64,000 nt of DNA from Rhodospirillales bacterium (GTDB taxonomy: Bacteria > Pseudomonadota > Alphaproteobacteria > Reyranellales > Reyranellaceae). The position numbers were made by a program, and so were the translations under genes. The stretch covers positions 1 to 64,000 of the forward strand of contig JACPOB010000118.1 of the NCBI GenBank assembly GCA_016185145.1. Reading direction: 5' to 3'. This document shows, one piece after another, positions 15,601 to 23,444 of this stretch. Within the stretch, counting starts at the first letter, position 1; every line of letters begins with the position of its first letter. The notes beneath the pieces are model-generated. The model worked only from the letters and a program-made list of their open reading frames with translations. It was not told the origin of the DNA and made no database searches.

Positions 15601-16068
15601 ACCATCAACGACGTGATGCAGGACGGCCGTCGCCGGCCGTTCGAGATCTTCATCAACTCCAAGAACATGGAGCACTACGCCTGGACCGTGGCGCTGACCC
15701 GCATGATCTCGGCGGTGTTCCGCCGCGGCGGCGACGTGTCGTTCGTGGTCGAGGAACTGAAGGCGGTGTTCGACCCGCGCGGCGGGCAATGGATGGAGGG
15801 CCGCTACGTGCCCTCGCTGCTGGCCGCGATCGGCGGCGTGATCGAGCGGCACCTGGTCGAGATCGGCTTCCTGGCGCCGGCCGACCAGCCGCGCATCACC
15901 GAGGCTGCCGAGCAGCGCCTGCGTCTCGCCGCGGGCGCGCGCGAGCCGGGAGAAGGGGCGGCACCAGCCGCCGCCCTCGGCCAATGCCCCAATTGCGGCG
16001 CCGCCGCGCTGACGCACCAGGAAGGCTGCGACGTCTGCCTGAACTGCGGCTACTCGCGCTGCGGTTAG
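12658..16068 (+). CDS. nrdJ: Vitamin B12-dependent (class II) ribonucleotide reductase containing an intein
   Basis: The 1136-residue precursor would splice to a 761-residue enzyme that reduces ribonucleotides to deoxyribonucleotides with adenosylcobalamin. The N-terminal extein has QQGGGIGHDFSTLRPRG and SAGSRRGAMMATL. The radical-site motif NPCGE is split by the intein, so that Cys640, the catalytic thiyl cysteine, is the first residue after it. Downstream, NSIAPTGTISLLADNVSSG and GCKGCTTYRPND are family signatures. The C-terminal cysteine-rich tail (CPNCG, CDVCLNCGYSRCG) re-reduces the active site or binds zinc. An in-frame TGA just upstream makes ATG 12658 the first possible start. The stop codon lies in a family B repeat. 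Confidence 0.95.
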   Translation: MDWAPVSQRIWDMKYRFRDASGAADADMDATWWRVARALAAPERDPELWAGRFHEALQGFKFLPAGRVIAGAGTGRTVTLFNCFVMGAIPDDMSGIFENLREAALTMQQGGGIGHDFSTLRPRGAPVLGVGADASGPLSFMDVWDSMCRTIMSAGSRRGAMMATLRCDHPDIEDFVDAKRDPKRLRMFNVSVLITDAFMKAVKEDADWDLVFGGKVFRTVKAKALWERIMRGTYEVAEPGVIFIDRVNRRNNLHYCESIQATNPCVTADSWIHTSVGPRQVSDLVGRPFVARVDGKDFESGAAGFFATGVKPVRRLRTKAGHSLRLTDDHLVLKVDRLTRWSRDTQWIAASALKPGDQIVLHDHRAAPQWPGDHNEAEGYLLGLLLGDGTLKQDKAVISVWRPAQVANGVAMRAGVDGVMEAALAAAQTLPHRADFAGWVEVKGRDEWRLSLGAVKALAASFGMAPGNKTLTAAMEKTSSDFHRGLLRGLFDSDGSVQGTQAKGVSVRLSQNNLATLETVQRMLLRLGIASSIYRERRPAGHRALPDGSGGQRLYDCAAHHELVIAGDGVGMFAEHVGFADGDKALRLSSLLSAYRRMPNRERFVVEIDSVESDGTAEVYDAQIPGINAFDANGLYVHNCGEQPLPPYGACLLGSINLAMLVKEPFTPRARLDAEALERLVPLAVRMLDNVIDVSRFPLPQQEREAKAKRRIGLGVTGLADALIFCGVRYGSPEAETLTREWLGAVQRLSYLASADIAAEKGSFPLYDRARYLAGETVKALPDEVRSAIGRYGIRNALLNSIAPTGTISLLADNVSSGIEPVFAFSFVRHVLQPDGSKREESVEDHAMRVWRSLKGNEPPPADIFVDAQTLSPADHLAMQAAAQDYVDSSISKTINLPRDISFEAFKDVYEEAYATGCKGCTTYRPNDVTGAVLEVKPPSAPAELRAASVVYIAQPLDRPEDLPGRTYKIKWPGSDHAIYITINDVMQDGRRRPFEIFINSKNMEHYAWTVALTRMISAVFRRGGDVSFVVEELKAVFDPRGGQWMEGRYVPSLLAAIGGVIERHLVEIGFLAPADQPRITEAAEQRLRLAAGAREPGEGAAPAAALGQCPNCGAAALTHQEGCDVCLNCGYSRCG
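13450..14574 (+). mobile_element. Intein with LAGLIDADG homing endonuclease inserted in nrdJ
   Basis: An in-frame 375-codon insertion covers precursor residues 265-639. Block A starts with Cys265 (CVTADSWIHTSVG). Block B has RLTDDHLVL with Thr327 and His330. The two DOD endonuclease motifs are YLLGLLLGDGTL (Asp388) and LLRGLFDSDGS (Asp494). Blocks F and G are VYDAQIPGINAFDANGLYVHN, ending in His-Asn before Cys640. All splicing residues (C1, block B TxxH, HN, C+1) are present. The block F histidine is replaced by Asn. Both endonuclease aspartates are intact, so the element may still be able to home. Confidence 0.95.
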
Positions 16069-16131
16069 TCATACGCGGACCGCGGGCGTCCCGCCCGCTC
16101 ATGATGAGGCGGGCGAGACGCCCGCGGTCCG
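16066..16131. repeat. Family B palindromic repeat, copy 1 (after nrdJ)
   Basis: CGGACCGCGGGCGTC starts the left arm at 16076, and the right arm ends GACGCCCGCGGTCCG at 16131, around an ATGATG centre. The stem is about 24 bp with one mismatch. The first 28 bases, TTAGTCATACGCGGACCGCG onward from the nrdJ stop codon, are identical to copy 5 after the glutathione peroxidase gene. The repeat therefore appears to supply the TAG stop in both places. It lies between convergent genes and may serve as a terminator. Confidence 0.85.
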
Positions 16132-16139
16132 AATATGAA

Positions 16140-17141
16140 TCACCCAAGCTCGAGTTGAACCCCCGCGGCCTTGCTGACGCCGGCCCACAGGACGGCGAAC
16201 TCGCCGATGAAGTTGGTGTACTCGGCCGGCGTCATCGGCTTGTCGCCGGGCAGCAGCACGACCTCCTTGAATCGCTCGACGACCTCGGGCGCCTTGTAGG
16301 CCTTCTGCAGCTCCTCGTAGAGCCTGGCGGTGACTTCGGGCGCCATGCCCTTGGGGCCGGAGACGCCGACCCAGGTCGAGGTCGTGAGCTTGGCGAAGCC
16401 CTGCTCGGCGAAGGTCGGCGCATTGGGGTAGAGGTCGATGCGCTTCTCCGAGCTGACCGCGAGCAGCTTCACCTTGCCCGAGTTGATGTGCGGCACGTTG
16501 GTGGTGATGGGATCGAACATCGACGGGATGGCGCCCGCCAGCATGTCCTGCAGCGACGGCGCCGAGCCGCGATAGGGCACGTGCTTCAGCTTGATGCCGG
16601 CCTCGCTCGACAGCAGTTCGCCCATCAGATGGGTGTTGGAGCCGATGCCCGAGCTGCCGAAGGCGATCTGGTCGGGCTTGGCCTTGGCGTCGGCGATGTA
16701 GTCGGCGAGCGTCCTGTAGGGCGAGTCGGCCGGCACGATCAGGACGTTCGGCGTGTGGCCGATCAGCGTGACGTGGCTGAAGTCGGTGACCACGTTGTAC
16801 GGCAGCTTTGGATAGATGCCGGGCGCAATGCCCAGCGGCGAGGCATGGGAGATCACCAGCGTATAGCCGTCGGGAGCGGCCCTGGCCGCCAGGTCGGAGC
16901 CGATCGTGCCGCCAGCGCCCGGCTTGTTCTCGACCACCACCTGCTGGCCGAGGCCGGCACTGAGCTTGGGCGCCAGGATGCGTGAAATCGTGTCGGCCGT
17001 GCCGCCGGGCGGGAAGGTGGCAATGAGCTTGATCGGCTGCTTGGAGGGCCAGCCGGGGCTCGCCTTGACAGCGGGCGCGGCCAGGGCCGATCCAAGGGTT
17101 GCGGCCGAGGCGGCAAGGACGGTACGGCGGGTAAGTTTCAT
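16140..17141 (-). CDS. Bug-family (TctC) tripartite tricarboxylate transporter substrate-binding protein
   Basis: A 333-residue periplasmic binding protein. The signal peptide carries a twin arginine (KLTRRTVLAASAATLGSALA). The mature protein has PIKLIATFPPGGTADTISRI, QQVVVENKPGAGGTIGSD and KAKPDQIAFGSSGIGSNTHLM, the standard Bug/TctC signatures for binding a small carboxylate. The start is the ATG of MKLTRRT; the upstream in-frame codons lie in the divergent promoter region. No TctA or TctB membrane genes are adjacent, so this is an orphan receptor. The ligand cannot be inferred. Confidence 0.9.
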   Translation of the reverse strand: MKLTRRTVLAASAATLGSALAAPAVKASPGWPSKQPIKLIATFPPGGTADTISRILAPKLSAGLGQQVVVENKPGAGGTIGSDLAARAAPDGYTLVISHASPLGIAPGIYPKLPYNVVTDFSHVTLIGHTPNVLIVPADSPYRTLADYIADAKAKPDQIAFGSSGIGSNTHLMGELLSSEAGIKLKHVPYRGSAPSLQDMLAGAIPSMFDPITTNVPHINSGKVKLLAVSSEKRIDLYPNAPTFAEQGFAKLTTSTWVGVSGPKGMAPEVTARLYEELQKAYKAPEVVERFKEVVLLPGDKPMTPAEYTNFIGEFAVLWAGVSKAAGVQLELG

Positions 17142-17168
17142 TGGGCGCGCTCCTGTTTGTGCGCCCAA
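17141..17168 (-). promoter_or_regulatory. Inverted repeat enclosing the ribosome binding site of the Bug-family gene
   Basis: TTGGGCGC and GCGCCCAA form a perfect 8-bp inverted repeat with a 12-base spacer, ending at the first base of the ATG. On the minus strand the spacer contains the AGGAG ribosome binding site, so the mRNA would present it in a hairpin loop beside the start codon. It could equally be an operator in the divergent gap to htrA. Confidence 0.45.
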
Positions 17169-17274
17169 TCGCTGCAATGGCTGTGCCACCCCTCGCGGAT
17201 CAGCCCTTGATTTGACATAAGAGTGACCGCAAATCCGGCCCAGATACCCTGGAGCGGGGCACACTGGAGGACGA

Positions 17275-18651
17275 ATGAGTCGGCGGACGATCCTGGCGGC
17301 GATGTTGTTGATGGCGGGTGCCCTGGCGGGCGGCCAGGCTGCATTGGCGCAGCCCTTGCCGACCGACCGCAGCGATCTCGCCTATTCCTACGCTCCGCTG
17401 GTCAAGCGCGTGTCGCCGGCCGTGGTCAACATCTATACGACCACGACCGCCCGCGCGCAGCGCCGCCTGCCGTTCCCGTTCCCCGGCATGCCGCTGCCGC
17501 CGCAGGCCGGCGAGCGGGTGCAGAACTCGCTGGGTTCGGGCGTGATCGTGCGGCCCGACGGGCTGATCGTGACCAACGCCCACGTCGTGAAGGGCGCCGA
17601 GGAGATCCGCGTCGTGCTGGCCGACCGGCGTGAGCTCGAGGCCAAGCTGCTCACCCAGGACGAGCGCTACGACCTCGCCCTGCTGCGCATCGACGCCGAC
17701 GGCGAGAAGTTCCCGTTTCTCGAGATGCGCGATTCCGATTCGGTCGAGGTCGGCGACATCGTGCTGGCGATCGGCAATCCCTTCGGCCTGAACCAGACCG
17801 TCACCAGCGGCATCATCTCGGCGGTGGCGCGCTCGGCGGGCGGCGTCAACGATTCCAATTTCTTCATCCAGACCGACGCCGCCATCAATCCCGGCAACTC
17901 CGGCGGCGCGCTGGTCAGCCTCGACGGGCGGCTGATCGGCATCAACACCGCGATCTATTCGCAGACCGGCGGCTCGGTCGGCATCGGCTTCGCCACGCCG
18001 TCAAACATCGTGACCCGCATGGTGTCGCTCGGCGAGAGCGGCGGACGCATCGTGCGGCCGTGGCTCGGCATCAACATGCAGCGCGTCACGCCCGACCTCG
18101 CCGCCGGCTTCGGCCTGGCGCGGCCGGCGGGCCTCGTCGTCAAGGAGGTCCATCCCGGCGGTCCCGGCTACAAGGCCGGACTGAAGCGCAACGACGTCAT
18201 CGTGGCGTTGCGCGACCTGCCGATCGACGACGAGGCGAGCCTGCGCTTCCGGCTCGCCACGCTGTCGGTCGACACCGTCGTTCCGGTGAAGGTCATCCGC
18301 AGCGGCAAGGAAGTGGTGGTCGACCTGAAGCTCGCTGCGCCGCCCGAGGACCCGCCGCGCGATCGCTCGCTGCTCGAAGGCCGCCAGCCGTTGAGCGGCG
18401 CCGGCGTCGTCAACATGTCGCCCGCCGTCGCCGACGAACTCGGCCTGGTCGAGTACCGACCCGGCGTCATCGTCATCGAGATCAAGCCTGGCGCCTATGC
18501 CAGCCGCTTCGTGCGGCCGGGCGACATGATCGTCGCGGTCAACGGGCAGGACGTGAAGAACGTCGCCGAGCTCAAAAAGAGGATCACGGGCGGCGTGTCG
18601 AGCGTCACCATCAGCCGCGAGGGCATGGTGAATACCGTCCAGTTTCGTTGA
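17275..18651 (+). CDS. degP: HtrA/DegP-family periplasmic serine protease with two PDZ domains
   Basis: A 458-residue protease. The signal peptide runs to about residue 26 (AALAQ). The trypsin-like domain has the catalytic triad His103 (VTNAHVV), Asp133 (YDLALLRID) and Ser209 (NPGNSGGAL). PDZ1 begins near RPWLGINMQRVTPDLA and PDZ2 near GVVNMSPAVADELG, with carboxylate-binding loops. It would degrade or hold misfolded envelope proteins. The start has a GGAGG site 5 bases upstream. The gene is followed closely by rarA, 17 bases after the stop. Whether it is DegP-, DegQ- or DegS-like is not decided by sequence alone. Confidence 0.92.
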   Translation: MSRRTILAAMLLMAGALAGGQAALAQPLPTDRSDLAYSYAPLVKRVSPAVVNIYTTTTARAQRRLPFPFPGMPLPPQAGERVQNSLGSGVIVRPDGLIVTNAHVVKGAEEIRVVLADRRELEAKLLTQDERYDLALLRIDADGEKFPFLEMRDSDSVEVGDIVLAIGNPFGLNQTVTSGIISAVARSAGGVNDSNFFIQTDAAINPGNSGGALVSLDGRLIGINTAIYSQTGGSVGIGFATPSNIVTRMVSLGESGGRIVRPWLGINMQRVTPDLAAGFGLARPAGLVVKEVHPGGPGYKAGLKRNDVIVALRDLPIDDEASLRFRLATLSVDTVVPVKVIRSGKEVVVDLKLAAPPEDPPRDRSLLEGRQPLSGAGVVNMSPAVADELGLVEYRPGVIVIEIKPGAYASRFVRPGDMIVAVNGQDVKNVAELKKRITGGVSSVTISREGMVNTVQFR

Positions 18652-18668
18652 CGCAGTGCGCTGACGCA

Positions 18669-19958
18669 GTGCCCGCCGAGCTTTTCGCCTCGCTCGCCCC
18701 GACACCGCTCGCCGAACGCCTGCGGCCCAAGACGCTGGGCGACATCCTGGGCCAGGAGCATCTGCTCGGGCCGGAAGGCCCGCTCGGCCGTATGCTGGCG
18801 GCGCGCAAGCTCGGCTCGGCGATCCTGTGGGGGCCGCCGGGCTGCGGCAAGACGACGATCGCCCGCCTGCTGGCCGAGCAGACCGATCTGCATTTCGAGC
18901 CCCTGTCGGCGGTGTTCTCCGGCGTCGCCGACCTTCGCCGGGTCTTCGAGGCCGCCCGCCAACGCCGCCGCGACGGCAAGGGCACGCTGCTGTTCGTCGA
19001 CGAGATCCATCGCTTCAACCGCGCCCAGCAGGACGGCTTCCTGCCCTACGTCGAGGACGGCACGGTGACGCTGGTCGGCGCCACCACCGAGAACCCGTCG
19101 TTCGAGCTCAACGCCGCGCTGCTGTCGCGCTGCCAGGTGCTGGTGTTGAAGCGGCTCGACGATTCGGCGCTCGGGCAGTTGCTGGAGCGCGCCGAGGCCG
19201 CATTGGGCAGGAAACTGCCGATCGACGAGGAGGGCCGGCAGGCGATCTTCGCCATGGCCGACGGCGACGGCCGCTACCTGATCACGCTCGCCGAGCAGCT
19301 TGCCGGGCTCAAGGAGAAGGGGCCGGTGCCGCCAGCGCGCCTGGCGACGCTGCTGCAGAAGCGCGCGCCGCTCTACGACAAGGCGCAGGAAGCCCACTAC
19401 AACCTGATCAGCGCCCTGCACAAATCCCTGCGCGGTTCGGACGTCGATGCCGCGCTCTACTGGTTCGCGCGCATGCTCGATGGCGGCGAGGATCCGAAAT
19501 ACATCGCCCGCCGCCTGGTGCGCTTCGCCGTCGAGGATATCGGCATGGCCGATCCAAATGCGCTCACCCAGACGCTGGCGGCGTGGGACACCTACGACCG
19601 GCTGGGCTCGCCTGAAGGCGAGCTCGCGATCGCCCAGGCGGTGATCTATCTCGGCACCGCGCCGAAATCGAACGCGGGCTACGTCGCCTTCGGCGCCGCC
19701 AAGCGCGCGGCCAAGGAGCACGGCTCGCTGACGCCGCCGATGCACATCCTGAACGCGCCGACGCGGCTGATGAAGGATCTCGGCTATGCCAAGGGCTACG
19801 AGTACGACCACAACGCTGAGGACGGCTTCTCGGGGCAGAACTACTTCCCCGACGGCATGGCGCGCGAGGAGTTCTACCAGCCCGTCGAACGCGGCTTCGA
19901 GCGCGAGATCCTGAAGCGCCTGGAGTACTGGAAGAAGCTCAGGGGAAAGAAGCGGTAG
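18669..19958 (+). CDS. rarA: Replication-associated recombination protein A (AAA+ ATPase)
   Basis: A 429-residue MgsA/RarA ATPase that acts at stalled replication forks. It starts with ELFASLAPTPLAERLRPKTL and GDILGQEHLLG. Walker A is WGPPGCGKTTIARLL, Walker B LLFVDEIHRFN, and the sensor region GATTENPSFELN. The C-terminal tetramerisation part has LRGSDVDAALYWFARML and FARRLVRFAVEDIGMADP-like sequence. The GTG at 18669 is chosen because family homology begins right there; the frame stays open upstream but as a shadow of degP. It ends at a perfect hairpin shared with the convergent L,D-transpeptidase gene. Confidence 0.93.
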   Translation: MPAELFASLAPTPLAERLRPKTLGDILGQEHLLGPEGPLGRMLAARKLGSAILWGPPGCGKTTIARLLAEQTDLHFEPLSAVFSGVADLRRVFEAARQRRRDGKGTLLFVDEIHRFNRAQQDGFLPYVEDGTVTLVGATTENPSFELNAALLSRCQVLVLKRLDDSALGQLLERAEAALGRKLPIDEEGRQAIFAMADGDGRYLITLAEQLAGLKEKGPVPPARLATLLQKRAPLYDKAQEAHYNLISALHKSLRGSDVDAALYWFARMLDGGEDPKYIARRLVRFAVEDIGMADPNALTQTLAAWDTYDRLGSPEGELAIAQAVIYLGTAPKSNAGYVAFGAAKRAAKEHGSLTPPMHILNAPTRLMKDLGYAKGYEYDHNAEDGFSGQNYFPDGMAREEFYQPVERGFEREILKRLEYWKKLRGKKR

Positions 19959-19962
19959 TGTT

Positions 19963-20002
19963 CTTGCCGGACCGCGGGCCTGGAGGCCCGCGGTCCGGCA
20001 AG
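19963..20002. terminator. Family B palindromic repeat, copy 2: perfect 19-bp hairpin between convergent genes
   Basis: Arms at 19963-19981 and 19984-20002 are perfectly complementary around a two-base loop (CTTGCCGGACCGCGGGCCT and its complement). The hairpin lies 5 bases after the rarA stop and 1 base before the stop of the opposite gene, an ideal place for a bidirectional terminator. It shares the GGACCGCG core with the other family B copies. Confidence 0.75.
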
Positions 20003-20003
20003 A

Positions 20004-21494
20004 TCAAGGCTTCGCCATCGCCCGGACGACACGGCGGTCGCGGCCGTAGACGTCGTCGCGGAAGGTCGGCATGCCAGCCGCGTCGGCGGTCACCGTGCGG
20101 TATGTCACGTAGAGCGTGATCGGCTCGGGAAACGTGTAGTGCGCCTGCTGGCCGGCATCGATCACCTGGCGCACCCGCTCCTTGCTGAAGCCGTTCCTGC
20201 CGCCGAACGCCTTCTCGACGAAGTCGAGCGGGTTCTGCAGGCGGATGCAGCCATGGCTGAAGTTGCGGCTGCCCTCGGTGAACAGCCAGCGGCTCGCCGT
20301 GTCGTGCATGTAGATCCCGTACCTGTTGGCGAACGGGAAGAAGATGTAGCCCAGCGCATTGCCGGCTCCCGGATCCTGTCGGATGCGGTAGGGGAAGGCT
20401 TTCGGATGGATCGAGCTCCAGTCGATCGAGGCGGGATCGATCTCGGTGTCGTCGCTCCAGTTCTCGAAGATCTTGAAGCCCGCGGCCTGCAGCGCGTTGG
20501 GATCGCGGCGCAGCATCGGCAGGTATTCCTCGCCCGAGATCGACTGCGGCACCGTCCAGTAGGGGTTGGTCTGGAAGCCGCGCATGGTCGACTGGATCTC
20601 GGGCGTCGGGTCCTTGGGCGTGCCGACGATCACCAGGCTCTGGAACGCGACCTTGCCGTCGTCGACGAACATCATCGAATAGTCGCCGGCATTGACGAAG
20701 ACATAGCGGCTGCCGAGGTCGGCCGGCAGCCAGCGCCGCCGCTCGAGGTTGGCGATGATCTGGTCGATGCGCTCGTCGATCGTGGTGTTGAGCGACTGCG
20801 TGGTCTTGGCGCCGATGATGCCGTCGACCGTCAGCCCCTTGGTCTCCTGGTAGGATTTGACGACAGCCGCCAGCGGCTCGTCGTAGAGCTCGGGCGCCGC
20901 GCCCTCGGCCGGCTCGGGCACGGTGAGATCGAGCTCGCTGAGCCGCTTGCGCAGGATCGGCACGCGCGGATCGGTCATGCCGGGCTTCAGGAGATTGCCG
21001 TCGGGCAGCTGCGTGAAGATCGCCTTGCCGCGCTTGTCGCGCCACACGGCGAGCGACTTCTGCAGCGCCGGGTAGTCGCCCTTGGGGGCAAGGCCGGCGA
21101 GCCAGGCGGCGAAGTCGCCGGCTTCGGCGGCGGCCTTCAGCAAGTCGGCGCGCTCGACCTTGCGCTGGATGATGTCGATGTCCTTGTCGACTCGGTTGGC
21201 GCGCACGCGGCCGGTCGACAGGTCGCTGGCATAGGCGACGAAAGCCGCCGTCAGCAGGGTCTCGGTTGCGGGATCGGTGCCCGCCTCGACCGCCTTCTCG
21301 ACCTCGGCGAGCCCGTACCACTTGGGGTCGAGTCCATGGTCTGCCGCACTGCGAATCGCCTTGACCAGGGCATCGGCGCGGGCGCGGTTGGCGCTCGAAC
21401 CGGTCCAAAGAGTGTCATTGGCAAGGGCGGGAAGGGATCCCGAAAGGGGGATCAGGAACGCCAGCAACGCGGCGAAAAAGCGAAGGCGAATCAC
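20004..21494 (-). CDS. Murein L,D-transpeptidase (YcbB-like)
   Basis: A 496-residue periplasmic enzyme that makes 3-3 peptidoglycan cross-links or attaches proteins to peptidoglycan. After a signal peptide (RFFAALLAFLIPLSGSLPALA) there is a scaffold domain, then a peptidoglycan-binding domain (LTVDGIIGAKTTQSLN, about residues 160-240). The YkuD catalytic domain has IYMHDTASRWLF and SHGCIRLQNP, with His414 and Cys416 catalytic. The GTG start at 21494 overlaps the TGA of the upstream hydrolase as GTGA, implying coupled translation. An in-frame ATG at 21530 lies inside that gene. Confidence 0.9.
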   Translation of the reverse strand: MIRLRFFAALLAFLIPLSGSLPALANDTLWTGSSANRARADALVKAIRSAADHGLDPKWYGLAEVEKAVEAGTDPATETLLTAAFVAYASDLSTGRVRANRVDKDIDIIQRKVERADLLKAAAEAGDFAAWLAGLAPKGDYPALQKSLAVWRDKRGKAIFTQLPDGNLLKPGMTDPRVPILRKRLSELDLTVPEPAEGAAPELYDEPLAAVVKSYQETKGLTVDGIIGAKTTQSLNTTIDERIDQIIANLERRRWLPADLGSRYVFVNAGDYSMMFVDDGKVAFQSLVIVGTPKDPTPEIQSTMRGFQTNPYWTVPQSISGEEYLPMLRRDPNALQAAGFKIFENWSDDTEIDPASIDWSSIHPKAFPYRIRQDPGAGNALGYIFFPFANRYGIYMHDTASRWLFTEGSRNFSHGCIRLQNPLDFVEKAFGGRNGFSKERVRQVIDAGQQAHYTFPEPITLYVTYRTVTADAAGMPTFRDDVYGRDRRVVRAMAKP

Positions 21495-22417
21495 GCCGCG
21501 TGTATAGCAGGAAACGTCCGATTCGTCCATTGAGAGGCGAAGCCATGGGCCTGCAGGAAAGCCAGCAAATCCGCGGTTGCACGCTGTTTCAGCTCGGCTG
21601 TGCCGCCGCCCGCACGGGCGCCCTTGGTGACGCAGTGCCGGCGCGCCCAGGCCTGGTATTCCGGTTCGCTCATCGCCCGGCCGGCGGCGACCACGAAGTG
21701 GCGCCCGTCATCCTCGATGAAGTTCGTACAGCACGACCAGTTCTCGGCGTCCTTGATGTCGAACACCGGCCCGACCGATTCCCAGCCGTGATGGGCGTTG
21801 CCGTAGACCTTGACCTTGATGCGCTGATTGCCGGCTGCCCGCATGCGTTCGGCATACTCGACGGCCAGCGGCGCCGGCGTGTAGTCGTCGCGCGCCGCCA
21901 GCATGAAGAACATCGGCTTGCCGTGGGTCGTCGGATCGCGGTGCTGGGCGGTGGCGCCCGGGCAGATCGCGACGTGCAGGTCGAACAGGTGCGTAAAACC
22001 GTTGCGCCAGCGCTGGCGAACGGCCATGGCGGCATTGAGCGTGGCGCCGCCGCCCTTGGACACGCCCATGATGCCGATCCGCTCGGGATCGATGCGCGGG
22101 TCGGCGCGCAGCAGGGCAAGGGCTGCGAAGGCGTCGCCCTCCATCTGGGCGGCCGACACCAGGGTCTGGTCGGCCACCGTGCGGCGCACGCCCCGGCCGG
22201 TGAAGCTGTCGACGATCAGGGCGGCAACGCCCGCCTCGTTCAACGCCTGGGCATAGAAATGCTCGCGATGGCGCTGCACGCCCGCGCTCGAGGTCAGGAT
22301 CACCATGCAGGATGCCGGACCGCTGGCTTCGGGCAGATGCAGGGTGGCCGTCAGCCGCGCCGGCCGGCAGGCGGCGGGGTGATCGAAGGTCAGGGTGTCG
22401 AACGCCAGCGATTCCAT
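21491..22417 (-). CDS. Dienelactone hydrolase-family alpha/beta hydrolase
   Basis: A 308-residue alpha/beta hydrolase. The nucleophile elbow is GIMGVSKGGGAT with Ser about residue 120. The acid is in AARDDYTPAPL and the base in NAHHGWE, giving a Ser-Asp-His triad where dienelactone hydrolase itself uses Cys. The family acts on small esters or lactones. It overlaps the L,D-transpeptidase gene by 4 bases and would be made together with it, but the link between the two activities is not clear. No signal peptide, so it is cytoplasmic. Confidence 0.82.
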   Translation of the reverse strand: MESLAFDTLTFDHPAACRPARLTATLHLPEASGPASCMVILTSSAGVQRHREHFYAQALNEAGVAALIVDSFTGRGVRRTVADQTLVSAAQMEGDAFAALALLRADPRIDPERIGIMGVSKGGGATLNAAMAVRQRWRNGFTHLFDLHVAICPGATAQHRDPTTHGKPMFFMLAARDDYTPAPLAVEYAERMRAAGNQRIKVKVYGNAHHGWESVGPVFDIKDAENWSCCTNFIEDDGRHFVVAAGRAMSEPEYQAWARRHCVTKGARAGGGTAELKQRATADLLAFLQAHGFASQWTNRTFPAIHAA

Positions 22418-22452
22418 GGACCCTGTTTACCTTGTCCCGTAGGTTGCGCGCC

Positions 22453-23427
22453 ATGAGCGCCAGCCCCAAGGTCCAGACCCGAGCCGTCGCCGACGACGAG
22501 GCCGGCCTGCGGCTCGATCGCTGGTTCCAGCGGCACTTCCCCGAGCTGGGCCACGGCGCCCTGCAGAAGCTTTTGCGCACCGGCCAGGTCCGCATCGACG
22601 GCAAGCGGGCCGAGGGCAAGAACCGGGTCGAGCCCGGCCAGACCATCCGCCTGCCGCCCGGCGTCACCGCGGCGCCGTCGCCCAAGCCGCGTGAGATCCC
22701 GACCGTGTCGGACCGCGATGCCCAGGAGATCCGCGGCCTCGTCATACACAAGGACGACCAGGTGATCGTGCTGAACAAGCCGCCGGGACTGGCGGTGCAG
22801 GGCGGCACGGGCACCGAGCGCCATGTCGACGGCATGCTCGATGCGCTGCGGTTCGGCTACGACGAGCGGCCGCGACTGGTCCACCGCCTGGACAAGGACA
22901 CATCGGGTCTGCTGCTGATCGCCCGTACCGGATTGGCGGCACGGCGCCTCGGCGATTCCTTCCGCGACCGTGAGACCGAGAAGCTCTACTGGGCCGTGGT
23001 GGTTGGCATGCCGCCGCGTCCGGAGGGTGCCATCGATCTGCCGCTTGCCAAGCGTCCCGGCGCGCGCGACCGCGAGCTGATGCAGGTCGACCACGAGAAC
23101 GGCCAGAAGGCCCTGACCCACTTCCGCGTGCTCGACCATGCCGGCAAGCGTGCGGCTCTGCTGGCGCTCTGGCCGCGCACCGGCCGCACGCACCAGCTGC
23201 GCGTTCACTGCGCGGCGATGGGCTGCCCGATCCTGGGCGACGGCAAGTATGGCGGCGAGGAAGCGCTGTTGTCGGCGGTCGCCGATGCCCGCCGCCTGCA
23301 CCTTCATGCCCGTCGCCTCGTCCTGCCGCATCCCTCGGGCAAGGGCGAGCTGGCAATCGATGCACAGCCGCCGCCTCACTTCCGCCGTACCGTTGAAGCA
23401 TTCGGCTTCTCGTTTGACGGAGTTTGA
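22453..23427 (+). CDS. rluC: RluC/RluD-family 23S rRNA pseudouridine synthase
   Basis: A 324-residue enzyme. The N-terminal S4 RNA-binding domain (GLRLDRWFQRHFPELGH, then LLRTGQVRIDGKR) is followed by the catalytic domain with RLVHRLDKDTSGLLLI. Asp147 is the catalytic aspartate. The later RTGRTHQLRVHCAAMGCPILGD is also a family signature. It converts uridines in 23S rRNA. The start ATG at 22453 begins the S4 homology. The stop overlaps the next frame, so the AsmA-like gene is probably co-transcribed. RluC rather than RluD is inferred from overall form only. Confidence 0.9.
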   Translation: MSASPKVQTRAVADDEAGLRLDRWFQRHFPELGHGALQKLLRTGQVRIDGKRAEGKNRVEPGQTIRLPPGVTAAPSPKPREIPTVSDRDAQEIRGLVIHKDDQVIVLNKPPGLAVQGGTGTERHVDGMLDALRFGYDERPRLVHRLDKDTSGLLLIARTGLAARRLGDSFRDRETEKLYWAVVVGMPPRPEGAIDLPLAKRPGARDRELMQVDHENGQKALTHFRVLDHAGKRAALLALWPRTGRTHQLRVHCAAMGCPILGDGKYGGEEALLSAVADARRLHLHARRLVLPHPSGKGELAIDAQPPPHFRRTVEAFGFSFDGV

Positions 23428-23444
23428 GCGAGAATCAGCGGGTA

